Shown: in pieces, positions 36,173-43,995 of the stretch
Layout: each line of letters opens with the position of its first letter
Numbering within the stretch: position 1 is the stretch's first letter
Translations under genes and position numbers: made by a program
The notes under the pieces: generated by a model
What the model was told of the DNA's origin: nothing
The model's input: only the letters and a program-made list of their open reading frames with translations
Databases searched by the model: none
Assembly (NCBI RefSeq): GCF_003259255.1
Contig: NZ_QGOL01000018.1
Span: 1 to 64,000, forward strand
DNA length: 64,000 nt
From: Algoriphagus litoralis
GTDB taxonomy: Bacteria; Bacteroidota; Bacteroidia; Cytophagales; Cyclobacteriaceae
Reading direction: 5' to 3'

Positions 36173-37543
36173 ATGAACAACCCCTCAGAAATAAAATCTT
36201 GGGCTTTAGCTTTTGGTATCCTCATCGGAATAGCCAGCCCAAGCTTAGCCCAAACGCAGGAATCGAGACCAGCACAGCATGTAGTTTTGATTTCCATTGA
36301 TGGTTTCAGACCGGACTTTTACCTAGAGGAAAAATGGCCCGCCCCAAATCTTCAGGAAATGGCACAATCAGGCGCCCGTTCCTTGGGTGTCACGGGAGTA
36401 TTCCCGTCGGTGACTTACCCATCACATACGACCATAATCACCGGTCGGACACCACTCCATCACGGGATCTACTACAATGCACCTTTTGAACCCACCGGGC
36501 AGACCGGCCGCTGGTTTTGGGAAAGTGACTTGATCAAAGTCCCTACCCTTTGGGATGGTGTACGGGCCGCAGGAATGAAAAGCGCCAGCTTTATCTGGCC
36601 AGTCTCTGTAGGCGCTCCGATCGATTACAATCTTCCAGAGTTTTGGAGTTTGGAAGAAGGATTTGGACGGATAGAGCCGATGCGGGAGCAAGAAACACCG
36701 AAAGGGCTAATGGCCGAACTGGAAGAGCAGGTGGTAGGTAAGTTAAATGAGCGGACTTTCAATGGGGATTACCTCAATCGAGAAGATCGTATTGGAGAGA
36801 TGGCCGGCTATGTATTGGAGACCTACAAGCCAAACTTGATTACCCTCCATTTGATTGCTACGGATCACTTTCAGCACGAAGAGGGACGGGATGGACCCAT
36901 GGTCCGTAAATCACTGGCCGCCACGGATCGGGCAATTGGCAAAATCATCGAAGCTGCTGCGCGTGCCGGAATTTTGGATCAGACGACATTCATTGTGACC
37001 GGAGACCACGGTTTTGTGAATATTCACAGTTCGATCAGTCCAAACGTTTGGTTGGTGGAAGCAGGGCTGATGGAAAACAAGCCTGACAGAGGCAATTGGA
37101 AGGCGACCTTTCACACGAGTGGTGCATCGGCTTTTTTGCATTTGAAGGATCCAACTGATGCGGCTACGCTGCAAAAGGTGAAGACCATTTTGGAAAATCT
37201 TCCGGAAAGCCAGAAGAAACTTTTTAGAGTTTTGGATCGCAGCGCCTTGGATCAAGTCGGTGCCGATCCCAATGCCGCCTTGGCTTTGGCTCCGATTCAG
37301 GGAATTTCCTTTTCGCCATCAAGCCAGGGAGCCGTCCTGAAACCTGCCAAAGGTGGAACACACGGTTTTTTTCCTGATTTTGATGAAATCGAAACTGGCT
37401 TCATTGCCTGGGGAGCTGGAATCCGGGAAAATGTTGAAATCCAGGAAATGAGTTTAGTCGATGTGGCCGCAGTAGTCAACTACCTGCTCGGTCTGAAAAT
37501 GGACCTACCGGAAAGCAACCTCTATCCAGGTATCAAAAAATAA
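36173..37543 (+). CDS. exported NPP-type alkaline phosphatase superfamily phosphodiesterase
   Basis: A 456-aa exported enzyme of the ectonucleotide pyrophosphatase/phosphodiesterase group. A signal peptide precedes the metal ligand Asp in ISIDGFRPDF and the nucleophile Thr in FPSVTYPSHTT. The remaining metal ligands appear in TDHFQHE, TGDHGF and GTHGFF. It should hydrolyse a phosphodiester or pyrophosphate (nucleotide, FAD or choline-phosphate type) in the periplasm. It is separated from the TonB receptor by a terminator but runs the same way, and releasing a product for receptor uptake would make sense. The downstream end has a strong terminator. Confidence 0.92.
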   Translation: MNNPSEIKSWALAFGILIGIASPSLAQTQESRPAQHVVLISIDGFRPDFYLEEKWPAPNLQEMAQSGARSLGVTGVFPSVTYPSHTTIITGRTPLHHGIYYNAPFEPTGQTGRWFWESDLIKVPTLWDGVRAAGMKSASFIWPVSVGAPIDYNLPEFWSLEEGFGRIEPMREQETPKGLMAELEEQVVGKLNERTFNGDYLNREDRIGEMAGYVLETYKPNLITLHLIATDHFQHEEGRDGPMVRKSLAATDRAIGKIIEAAARAGILDQTTFIVTGDHGFVNIHSSISPNVWLVEAGLMENKPDRGNWKATFHTSGASAFLHLKDPTDAATLQKVKTILENLPESQKKLFRVLDRSALDQVGADPNAALALAPIQGISFSPSSQGAVLKPAKGGTHGFFPDFDEIETGFIAWGAGIRENVEIQEMSLVDVAAVVNYLLGLKMDLPESNLYPGIKK

Positions 37544-37550
37544 TGACCTA

Positions 37551-37590
37551 AGCCTAATGACTTAAACTACACAAAGTCATTAGGCTTTTT
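37551..37590. terminator. bidirectional terminator, perfect 13-bp stem
   Basis: AGCCTAATGACTT (37551-37563) and AAGTCATTAGGCT (37574-37586) form a perfect stem with a 10-nt loop, followed by TTTTCTTTT on the plus strand. It lies between convergent genes ending at 37543 (+) and 37594 (-). Confidence 0.88.
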
Positions 37591-37593
37591 CTT

Positions 37594-38211
37594 TTAGCTT
37601 AGTTTCCTTTTTTGGGCTATGGGAGTTCTACCGATTCCTTCGCGCATCACTTTCGAAACGGTCTGCCGGGTGAGCCCGGTGAGGTCAGCGATATCTTGAA
37701 AAGTGACGATTTTCTGCAGGTGGAATAGTTTGCCGGAGGCATCCAAGATTTGATCCTGAAAATAGGGCATAAGCTTCTTCACTTTTTCCTGTGGAGTCAA
37801 ACTTCTGACCGCATACAACCGATCCTCTGCCCGACACCACCGACTAACCAGTTCCTTGATAAACCAATCTGCCAGTTTAGGGGTGTTTGTAACCAATTGC
37901 TTGAAAAAATCCACCTCATATACCCGCAATTCTGCAGTGGTCAACGTCTTGGCAAATTCTGAGAATTGGCCATTTAGGTACTGTAGATTTCCGAAAAAAT
38001 CTCCAGGCCTCAGCACGTCATAACAAACCTCCTCTCCCTCAGGAGAATAGCAGCCGATTTTCACAGCTCCACTCAGAATCTCAAAGATGGGGGTGATCCG
38101 CTGTGGAGGTTGATAGATCAACTGACCCTTTTCCAGAAGAACAGTCTCTACAAACTTTTCCGCGACAGCTATCCCTTCCTCTTCCAAATAATTAAAAGGA
38201 CCATATTTCAT
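37594..38211 (-). CDS. Crp/Fnr family transcriptional regulator
   Basis: A 205-aa regulator with an N-terminal cyclic-nucleotide-binding-type beta-roll (LLEKGQLIYQPPQRITPIFEILSGAVKIG, then DVLRPGDFFG) and a C-terminal winged helix whose recognition helix is in TFQDIADLTGLTRQTVSKVMRE. The missing Arg-Ser pair of the cAMP phosphate cassette and the low number of Cys argue against classical cAMP or FNR iron-sulfur sensing, so the effector is open. It is alone on the minus strand; a small dyad lies 46 nt upstream. Confidence 0.92.
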   Translation of the reverse strand: MKYGPFNYLEEEGIAVAEKFVETVLLEKGQLIYQPPQRITPIFEILSGAVKIGCYSPEGEEVCYDVLRPGDFFGNLQYLNGQFSEFAKTLTTAELRVYEVDFFKQLVTNTPKLADWFIKELVSRWCRAEDRLYAVRSLTPQEKVKKLMPYFQDQILDASGKLFHLQKIVTFQDIADLTGLTRQTVSKVMREGIGRTPIAQKRKLS

Positions 38212-38556
38212 GCGTCTATAATTGAAATTGAAAGGTCACATGGAATCTCGTAGGGTTGATAGTCATATCATAGTGTGACTTTTTAATCATACTCGATTTC
38301 ATCTGTCTAATAGTTGGTTTTTCAGTGGCCAGATGAAACACCCCAAGTAACTAATCTCAGGCGGGAGAACAGCTTCCTATGGGCATTTCATGGTTTTATT
38401 TGCAAGTTGGGTCGTTATCGAGCAATAAAAGCTTCCGTTCCTCAAACTTAACAGGAAGGTAATCTTCGCATAGAATTTGAGTAAATCAGTGGATTGAGCT
38501 ACAATTTGAAGGTCTCCAAAAACCAAGCAGCAGGCATTTTGAAAAAATCTTAGCCT
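38212..38556. promoter_or_regulatory. divergent intergenic region with a Crp-like dyad
   Basis: In this 345-nt gap TGATA-GTCA-TATCA (38257-38270) is a perfect dyad about 46 nt upstream of the Crp/Fnr start, similar in size to FNR/CRP sites though not matching either consensus. It may be an autoregulatory site. The half nearer the glycosylase gene shows no TAnnTTTG box and no ORF worth calling. Confidence 0.35.
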
Positions 38557-39096
38557 ATGATCACAGTCCAACACAGATTTGCTACCCATTCGATACATCC
38601 CGAAACACAAACGCTGATTATTGGCACATTCAATCCCGAAACAAAGGCCAATTCAGCAGAATTTTTCTACGGAAGAAGCAGAAATCATTTGTGGAAAATC
38701 CTTCCCACTGCTTTTGGAGAGCCTAGTTTAAAAGGCTCTTCTACGCTAGAAAAGATCTTGTTTATTCGCAGACATAAGCTTGACTTCACAGACTTGATCT
38801 CAGATGTTCACGTAGAAGAGGGGCAAGAGGCAAACTACGATGACCGCTATCTTGATGGGAAAATTTCCCGCTGGCAGGATATCCCCAGTCAGATAGAAGA
38901 ACTTCCGGAGTTGAAAAAAGTATGCTTCACAAGGAGAACTTTCTCCGGCATTCCCAACATGAAGAGGAAGATTGAAGAAATAAAACTACACTGCGAGAAG
39001 AATAATATTTACTTTAAAGAATTAACTACTCCCGCGAGAATTTACACCGAAAGCAAGCAATTGGAGTGGAATGATTTTCTTTTGAAACCTGTCTAA
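38557..39096 (+). CDS. uracil-DNA glycosylase superfamily protein
   Basis: A 179-aa protein with the UDG-superfamily opening TLIIGTFNPE and the FFYGRSRNHLWKIL block seen in the mismatch- or deoxyinosine-specific branch of the family, where the G-T/S-F-P loop binds the damaged base. The later catalytic His/Asn loop is not clearly visible: the C-terminal half reads VCFTRRTFSG and LTTPARIY. It would act in base-excision repair or be a divergent member of unknown specificity. It is followed after 4 nt by a DUF1801 gene, so the two are likely one transcript. Confidence 0.8.
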   Translation: MITVQHRFATHSIHPETQTLIIGTFNPETKANSAEFFYGRSRNHLWKILPTAFGEPSLKGSSTLEKILFIRRHKLDFTDLISDVHVEEGQEANYDDRYLDGKISRWQDIPSQIEELPELKKVCFTRRTFSGIPNMKRKIEEIKLHCEKNNIYFKELTTPARIYTESKQLEWNDFLLKPV

Positions 39097-39100
39097 GAAA

Positions 39101-39529
39101 TTGAAACACCTTTTCCTCCAGACCCAACCAGAAGTAGATCATGCTTTTGCTGCTTATCCGGAGCAGGTAAGAGCGAAGATGAACTTTTTGAGGGACTTGG
39201 TGATCGAGACCGCCCGGGAAGATGAACAGCTAGACGTCTTGGAAGAATGTCTGAAATGGGGTGAACCCAGCTTTGTCTGCAAGCATGGAAGCACCTTGAG
39301 GATGGACTGGAAAAGTAAAATACCGGATCAATATGCACTTTATTTCAAGTGCACGAGCCGATTGGTGGAGACTTTCCGTGAGGTTTACGGTGACTTATTT
39401 CGCTATGAGGGGAATCGTGCGATCCTCTTCAATCTGGACCAAAATATCCCTGTGAGGGAAGTGAAAGCCTGCATCAAGGCTACCTTGAGATACCATAAGG
39501 TAAGGCATCTGCCCAGGCTGGGAATCTAA
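39101..39529 (+). CDS. DUF1801 domain protein
   Basis: A 142-aa protein with the DUF1801 pattern: YPEQVRAKMNFLRDLVIE near residues 19-36, LKWGEPSFVCKHGSTLRMDWK, YALYFKC, and IPVREVKACIKATLRYHK at the C-terminal end. Members are small, soluble and of unknown biochemical role. The frame opens at TTG (39101), giving the normal N-terminus; the first internal ATG (39179) would remove part of the domain. It starts 4 nt after the glycosylase stop, implying a shared mRNA. Confidence 0.85.
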   Translation: MKHLFLQTQPEVDHAFAAYPEQVRAKMNFLRDLVIETAREDEQLDVLEECLKWGEPSFVCKHGSTLRMDWKSKIPDQYALYFKCTSRLVETFREVYGDLFRYEGNRAILFNLDQNIPVREVKACIKATLRYHKVRHLPRLGI

Positions 39530-39837
39530 ACTGCGGCTAATAGGGTTGATTTTTTAATAAATTTGGATCATCGGCAGTGACTTAGGAAGTCGAATTTCAC
39601 TTTGATTCCACCTCGACTTCGCTCAGTACCCGCTAGTTTCGTTTTGGGATGAAAAGAGGCAAATGAGGGTATGGAATTGCCGCGGTCATTTTATTAACTA
39701 GCGATGGTGAGGTAAAACCGGATTTCGGATGAATAAAAAATCCATTCACATCAAATTTGATCCAAGCCACCTGAAAACCCATTTTTTCTCAACTGATTTT
39801 GAATAACTTAAGCAACACTAACAAAAACTTTTAACCC
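39530..39837. other. intergenic region with a 12-bp palindrome
   Basis: This 308-nt stretch contains ATCAAATTTGAT (39750-39761), a perfect palindrome 77 nt upstream of the hydrolase ATG, possibly an operator. It also has a TAAATTTG (39558-39565) resembling a -7 box but without a -33 partner, and a REP-like phrase CCTCGACTTCGCTCAG near 39611. No ORF. Confidence 0.4.
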
Positions 39838-40725
39838 ATGAAACAACTGCGAAAAGAAGACATCCCTCAGGAAGCCTTTGACCTCTACGATTATTACTGC
39901 CACAACAAGCTAGACCGACGGACTTTTGTCGAAAAGCTTTCTGTCTATGCCGTAGGTGGAATCACGCTCACCGCATTGATGAGTGCCATGATGCCCGACT
40001 ATGTTAACACTCGGACGATCGAACCCACAGATGCACGGATGCAGAGCTCTGACTATGTCATGTATGATTCTCCCAAGGGCGGCGGACAGATCAAGGGCTT
40101 ACTTTCCAAACCTGCAGGCAAGGGAAAATCCCCGGGAATCGTAGTAGTACATGAAAATCGCGGACTCAATCCTTATATCGAAGACGTAGGAAGGCGCTGC
40201 GCTGTGGATGGTTTTATTTCTATCGCTCCAGATGCCCTTACTCCGCTGGGAGGATATCCCGGCAATGACGATGATGGGAGGACAATGCAATCCAAACGTT
40301 CCCGTGACGAGATGCTTGAAGACTTTATTGCAGCCTATGAATACCTCAAAAAGCATCCTGACTGTGACGGAAATGTGGGCGTAGTCGGCTTTTGCTTTGG
40401 AGGATGGATTTCAAATATGATGGCGGTACGGATACCGGATTTGGGGGCGGCAGTTCCCTTCTATGGAGGTCAACCTGCTGTAGACGATGTGCCAAAAATC
40501 AATGCTCCCCTTCTTGTCATCTACGCTGAGCTGGACGAGCGGGTGAATGCCGGTTGGCCAGCTTATGAGGAGGCCTTGAAGGCAAACAACAAAAACTATG
40601 AAATGATCAACTATCCCGGTGTCAACCATGGCTTTCATAACAATACCACCCCCCGGTATGATGAGGCTGCTGCGAAGGCTGCATGGGAAAAAACCATTGC
40701 CTTTTTCAAAGCGAATTTGGGTTAA
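39838..40725 (+). CDS. dienelactone hydrolase family protein
   Basis: A 295-aa alpha/beta hydrolase. The N-terminal ~60 residues include RRTFVEKL and a hydrophobic stretch (VGGITLTALMSAMM), a Tat-like export signal or membrane anchor. The DLH fold follows: VVVHENRGL, the nucleophile elbow GFCFGG with Cys in place of Ser, YAELDERVN for the Asp and GVNHGFHN for His. Dienelactone hydrolase converts dienelactones to maleylacetate, but most exported Bacteroidota homologues have unknown ester substrates. It is monocistronic, with a hairpin 30 nt beyond the stop. Confidence 0.92.
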   Translation: MKQLRKEDIPQEAFDLYDYYCHNKLDRRTFVEKLSVYAVGGITLTALMSAMMPDYVNTRTIEPTDARMQSSDYVMYDSPKGGGQIKGLLSKPAGKGKSPGIVVVHENRGLNPYIEDVGRRCAVDGFISIAPDALTPLGGYPGNDDDGRTMQSKRSRDEMLEDFIAAYEYLKKHPDCDGNVGVVGFCFGGWISNMMAVRIPDLGAAVPFYGGQPAVDDVPKINAPLLVIYAELDERVNAGWPAYEEALKANNKNYEMINYPGVNHGFHNNTTPRYDEAAAKAAWEKTIAFFKANLG

Positions 40726-40753
40726 ATCAAGCGCTCTCAATAGGTTCAGTAGT

Positions 40754-40783
40754 CCTCCTGAGTGGAGTCCAAGGCTCAGGAGG
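40754..40783. repeat. hairpin after the dienelactone hydrolase gene
   Basis: CCTCCTGAG (40754-40762) pairs perfectly with CTCAGGAGG (40775-40783) around a 12-nt loop. No U tract follows directly, so this is a palindrome or a Rho-dependent end structure rather than a clear intrinsic terminator. Confidence 0.5.
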
Positions 40784-40948
40784 CCACCGAAGACCGATTT
40801 GAGCCAGCCTTTTTCAGTTAGTTTGATGGCTGAGTTTAATTCAAGATTAATCCAATTTTAGCTTTTGAATACCCAACTGATTCTTCTTTATCCAGGATTC
40901 TATTTATTCCGAATATTTGACTAGTATCGTTGAAAATATCAGTATAAA

Positions 40949-41578
40949 ATGAAGAAAATCATTCCATACACCTCATTTCAGGAAGCACTTGAGGCCTTTG
41001 ACAACGGTGGTAAATTTTTCAACCTATTCAGCCATGCGCACGACGGGGTGGTTTCGACAGCGGAATTGGGCAAAGTCGCCGGAGTGATCAATAATAAACA
41101 GGCCATGATCCTTTATCTGGTCATGTCGATTTCGCACTTGGACACCCGGTCCAGAGAACGCGTTCTAGCCAAACTGGACACCCAGCTTTTTGACCTGTAT
41201 GAAAAATACCGTCCCGTGCATATGAGTGTGGATCAGGCACTGGATCGTGGTAAACCCGGGATTAGCACTACAGCGGTGGGTACTTTGAAAAAAATCAGCA
41301 GTTCGACTGATCTAGGAGGCAGCATCATGGTGCCTGTGGTAGTGGGGTCGGACACAAGTTTTGCCATGGTCCCTCTTGAAAACACCTACGAAGTCTATGA
41401 GTTGAGCTCAGAAGATTCGGATAGGGTTTTGATGGTAGCGCATCATAAAGAAAAACAAGGTCTGCCCGAACGGAAGGTAAGACTGGGGGGAATGCTCACC
41501 GCTCTCAGCCATCCTGCTGGAACCAATCAGGAAAACTCAGTATTTCTTGAGGCCCAATACTACATGGAAGAAGACTAA
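40949..41578 (+). CDS. conserved-looking protein of unknown function
   Basis: A 209-aa soluble protein without a signal peptide or membrane segment. The N-terminal half is helical with SHAHDGVVSTAELGKVAGVINNKQA and LYLVMSISHLDTRSRERVLAKL; the C-terminal half is strand-rich (GGSIMVPVVVGSDTSFAMVPLENTYEVYEL). I recognise no domain. It is 26 nt upstream of the MgtC-family gene, which opens with TTG, so the two probably form one transcript with the cupin and thioesterase genes. The His/Asp pair in the first half is notable but not a known motif. Confidence 0.75.
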   Translation: MKKIIPYTSFQEALEAFDNGGKFFNLFSHAHDGVVSTAELGKVAGVINNKQAMILYLVMSISHLDTRSRERVLAKLDTQLFDLYEKYRPVHMSVDQALDRGKPGISTTAVGTLKKISSSTDLGGSIMVPVVVGSDTSFAMVPLENTYEVYELSSEDSDRVLMVAHHKEKQGLPERKVRLGGMLTALSHPAGTNQENSVFLEAQYYMEED

Positions 41579-41604
41579 GCTTCTTTTTTCCAAAAGATCT
41601 CAAA

Positions 41605-42891
41605 TTGGAAACATTGCTTATCGATCAGGAATCTTTTTCCCTTTCACAGGGAGATTTCATCATCCGCCTGCTGGTATCGATCGGCATTGGCGGAGTGATC
41701 GGACTGGAGCGTCAATTCCGTGCGATGAAAGAAAACTCGCAAGGATTTGCTGGCATTAGGACTTTTATCTTTTTGGTAGTTCTCGGATTTCTTGCTGCAG
41801 CGCTATATTACCTATTTTCCCCATGGATTTATATCGCAATTTTTCTGGGAGTTAGTTTATTGATCGCTTCTACCTATTGGGTATCTGCGTCAAAAGGGGA
41901 TCGAGGCGCTACCACTGAGTTCAGCTCATTATTGGCCTTTGTTTTAGGTTCGTTGACTTTCGCAGGATTCATCGAAATGAGCCTGATGATCACTGTTCTG
42001 ATCGTGGTGGTGCTTTCTTCAAAATTCCGAATCAAATCGATAGTAGGAAAGATCACTGCCGAGGAGTTGTATGACTTCATTCGTTTCGTAGTCATCGCTT
42101 TATTACTGTTTCCGTTCTTACCAGATCAGACCTACGGTCCATATGATGTAGTGAATCCAAAAGAAATCGGTTGGGTTATACTTCTGACTTCAGGACTTGG
42201 TTTAGTGGGCTATATTCTGACCAAGTTCCTTGGGGCGAACAAAGGAATCCTTTTGGGAGGCATAGTAGGCGGACTTGTATCGAGTACAGCAGTGACTTGG
42301 ATTTATGCCAAAAAAAGCAAGGAAAACGAAATACTCTCAGCCAACTGCGCTACAGCGATTTTGGCGGCTTCCTCCATCATGGTTGTCCGGGTACTGATCT
42401 GGACCTTCATTTTCAACAAATCACTTTTCAATAGTCTTATCCCAAGCATTGGATTACTAATCCTGAGTGCTGTGGGGATCACGATATACATTTTTTCCAA
42501 AGGGAAAAACACAGCAATCGAAGGAGCTGAAATGCCCCTGAGCAAACCTCTAGACCTGAAAGGCGCGATGGTCTTTGGGGCGATCTATGTGGTAATTTTA
42601 GTGGTGGTGAGCTACGCCAATGAAAATCTGGGGGAAGGCGGAATATTGGTTTCCAGTGGAATTGCAGGCTTTTCAGACATTGATGCGATCTCAATTTCCA
42701 TTTCAAAATTGACAGGTGAATCGCTCGATCTCCGGATCGGCGCAACCGCCATCTTGATTGCGGTCATTTCCAACACGCTGGTGAAAATGGGAATCGGAAT
42801 CTATGCCGGAAGTGTAGCCTTACGCAAAAACCTGCTTATTGGCTACGGAACCATGTTTATTGCAGCGCTTATCGCTTTCTTTCTACTATGA
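41605..42891 (+). CDS. MgtC/SapB family membrane protein with DUF4010 domain
   Basis: A 428-aa membrane protein with about twelve hydrophobic helices. The N-terminal part has the MgtC signature IGGVIGLERQFRA followed by GFAGIRTFIFLVVLGFLAAAL; the C-terminal part corresponds to DUF4010. MgtC-like proteins are linked to magnesium limitation and ATPase control, but the long DUF4010 form is uncharacterised. The start is TTG at 41605 (LETLLIDQES), which leaves the full N-terminal helix; no suitable ATG exists upstream. It overlaps the next gene by 4 nt (ATGA). Confidence 0.9.
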   Translation: METLLIDQESFSLSQGDFIIRLLVSIGIGGVIGLERQFRAMKENSQGFAGIRTFIFLVVLGFLAAALYYLFSPWIYIAIFLGVSLLIASTYWVSASKGDRGATTEFSSLLAFVLGSLTFAGFIEMSLMITVLIVVVLSSKFRIKSIVGKITAEELYDFIRFVVIALLLFPFLPDQTYGPYDVVNPKEIGWVILLTSGLGLVGYILTKFLGANKGILLGGIVGGLVSSTAVTWIYAKKSKENEILSANCATAILAASSIMVVRVLIWTFIFNKSLFNSLIPSIGLLILSAVGITIYIFSKGKNTAIEGAEMPLSKPLDLKGAMVFGAIYVVILVVVSYANENLGEGGILVSSGIAGFSDIDAISISISKLTGESLDLRIGATAILIAVISNTLVKMGIGIYAGSVALRKNLLIGYGTMFIAALIAFFLL

Positions 42892-43358
42892 AAAAATTCA
42901 ACGCTTCTATTTTCCTAGCTACAGTCCGTTCTTCCAAGATTTTGGCGCTTATTGTTTTGGTAATCATTTCCTGCCAAGAAAAAGAGAATACCGTTTCATC
43001 TCCTTCCTCCGAGCTCATCGCCGAATCCTATGTATCCTGGAATGGAGATTCACTTCCAGCTTATCCTTCGGGAAAACCCAAAATCTCAATCGTCAAAGTT
43101 ACCATTCCACCTCATTCCGAACTCCCACATCACTACCATCCTGTCATCAATGCGGGCGTCTTGCTCAAAGGCGAACTGACCGTGGTCGATGTGAAAGGAA
43201 ATGTCCTGGAAATGAAAGCAGGAGACCCGATCATTGAAGTAGTCAACACGATTCACTATGGAAAAAACAACGGGGATGAACCTGCCGAGATTCTGGTCTT
43301 CTACGCCGGTGCAGAAGGAAAGGAAATCGTAGTCAAGGATGCCGTTTCTAAGGAATAA
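42888..43358 (+). CDS. cupin-domain lipoprotein
   Basis: A 156-aa exported protein; the signal ends at lipobox VIISC. The cupin core shows PPHSELPHHYHPVINAGVLLKGELTVVD (metal-binding His cluster and the G-x5-HxH-x-pattern) and MKAGDPIIEVVNTIHYGKNNGDEPAEILVFYAG. Cupins of this type are metal-binding, often with enzyme or sugar-binding roles; none is assigned here. Its ATG overlaps the MgtC stop. The thioesterase gene starts 32 nt downstream. Confidence 0.88.
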   Translation: MKKFNASIFLATVRSSKILALIVLVIISCQEKENTVSSPSSELIAESYVSWNGDSLPAYPSGKPKISIVKVTIPPHSELPHHYHPVINAGVLLKGELTVVDVKGNVLEMKAGDPIIEVVNTIHYGKNNGDEPAEILVFYAGAEGKEIVVKDAVSKE

Positions 43359-43390
43359 GTCTATTTTTGATAAAATTCAATCCGCAAACC

Positions 43391-43864
43391 ATGCCATCAC
43401 ACAAGACCACTTTTCAATTTATCAGCGAACCCGGAGATGTCAATTTTGGAGGGAAAGTACATGGAGGATCTGTCATGAAATGGATCGATCAGGCGGCCTA
43501 TACCTGTGCTCGAACTTGGGCTGAAAGCTACTGTGTGACGGTGTATGTGGGTGGTATCCGATTCTACAAACCAATCAGCATCGGTGAAGTGATCAAGATC
43601 GACTGTCAAGTGATTCTGACCGGAAGTTCCAGTATCCATATCATGGTGGAGGTATATTCGAGAGCTTTTTCACAGAAGAAGTTTGAGAAAAAGACCCACT
43701 GCATCATCATTTTTGTAGCAGTGGATGAAAATGGCAATCCCAAAACCGTGAAGCCTTGGGTGCCCAAAACCGAGCAGGAAGTGAAGCTACAAGAATACGC
43801 CGAAAAGCTGAAAAAGCTCCGTAGTGATATCCATGAGGAGATGCGACCATTTTTTAATGAGTAA
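43391..43864 (+). CDS. acyl-CoA thioesterase (hotdog fold)
   Basis: A 157-aa hotdog-fold thioesterase. The HGGSVMKWIDQAAYTCARTW helix with Asp and the strand VGGIRFYKPISIGEVIKIDCQV are the acyl-CoA thioesterase hallmarks. It would hydrolyse fatty acyl-CoA in the cytosol. ATG 43391 (MPSHKTTF) is preferred over a TTG-initiated extension from 43367. It is last in the MgtC-cupin-thioesterase run and ends at a strong terminator. Confidence 0.92.
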   Translation: MPSHKTTFQFISEPGDVNFGGKVHGGSVMKWIDQAAYTCARTWAESYCVTVYVGGIRFYKPISIGEVIKIDCQVILTGSSSIHIMVEVYSRAFSQKKFEKKTHCIIIFVAVDENGNPKTVKPWVPKTEQEVKLQEYAEKLKKLRSDIHEEMRPFFNE

Positions 43865-43871
43865 AGGTTTT

Positions 43872-43918
43872 TCAGGATTTCTCGTTCTAAAGAGTTTGCA
43901 ATCCTGATGCTTTTTTTT
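43872..43918 (+). terminator. Rho-independent terminator of the thioesterase gene
   Basis: TCAGGATT (43872-43879) pairs with AATCCTGA (43900-43907) and is followed by TGC and eight T (43911-43918). Confidence 0.8.
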
Positions 43919-43969
43919 GGGGTTTGAACCCACTAGTAAAAAGGCCGGATTGCACATTTTATAACACTT

Positions 43970-43991
43970 CCTCGGGATAAAAATCCCAAGG
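43970..43991 (-). terminator. hairpin after the GH20 gene
   Basis: CCTCGGGAT (43970-43978) pairs with ATCCCAAGG (43983-43991) with one mismatch, just beyond the minus-strand stop at 43996. No long U tract follows, so terminator activity is uncertain. Confidence 0.4.
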
Positions 43992-43995
43992 AACA

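Noticed and set aside
32925..37543. SusC/SusD polysaccharide utilisation locus
   Set aside because: The receptor is Oar-like (NGRNF plug) and no SusD-like lipoprotein or glycoside hydrolase is adjacent.
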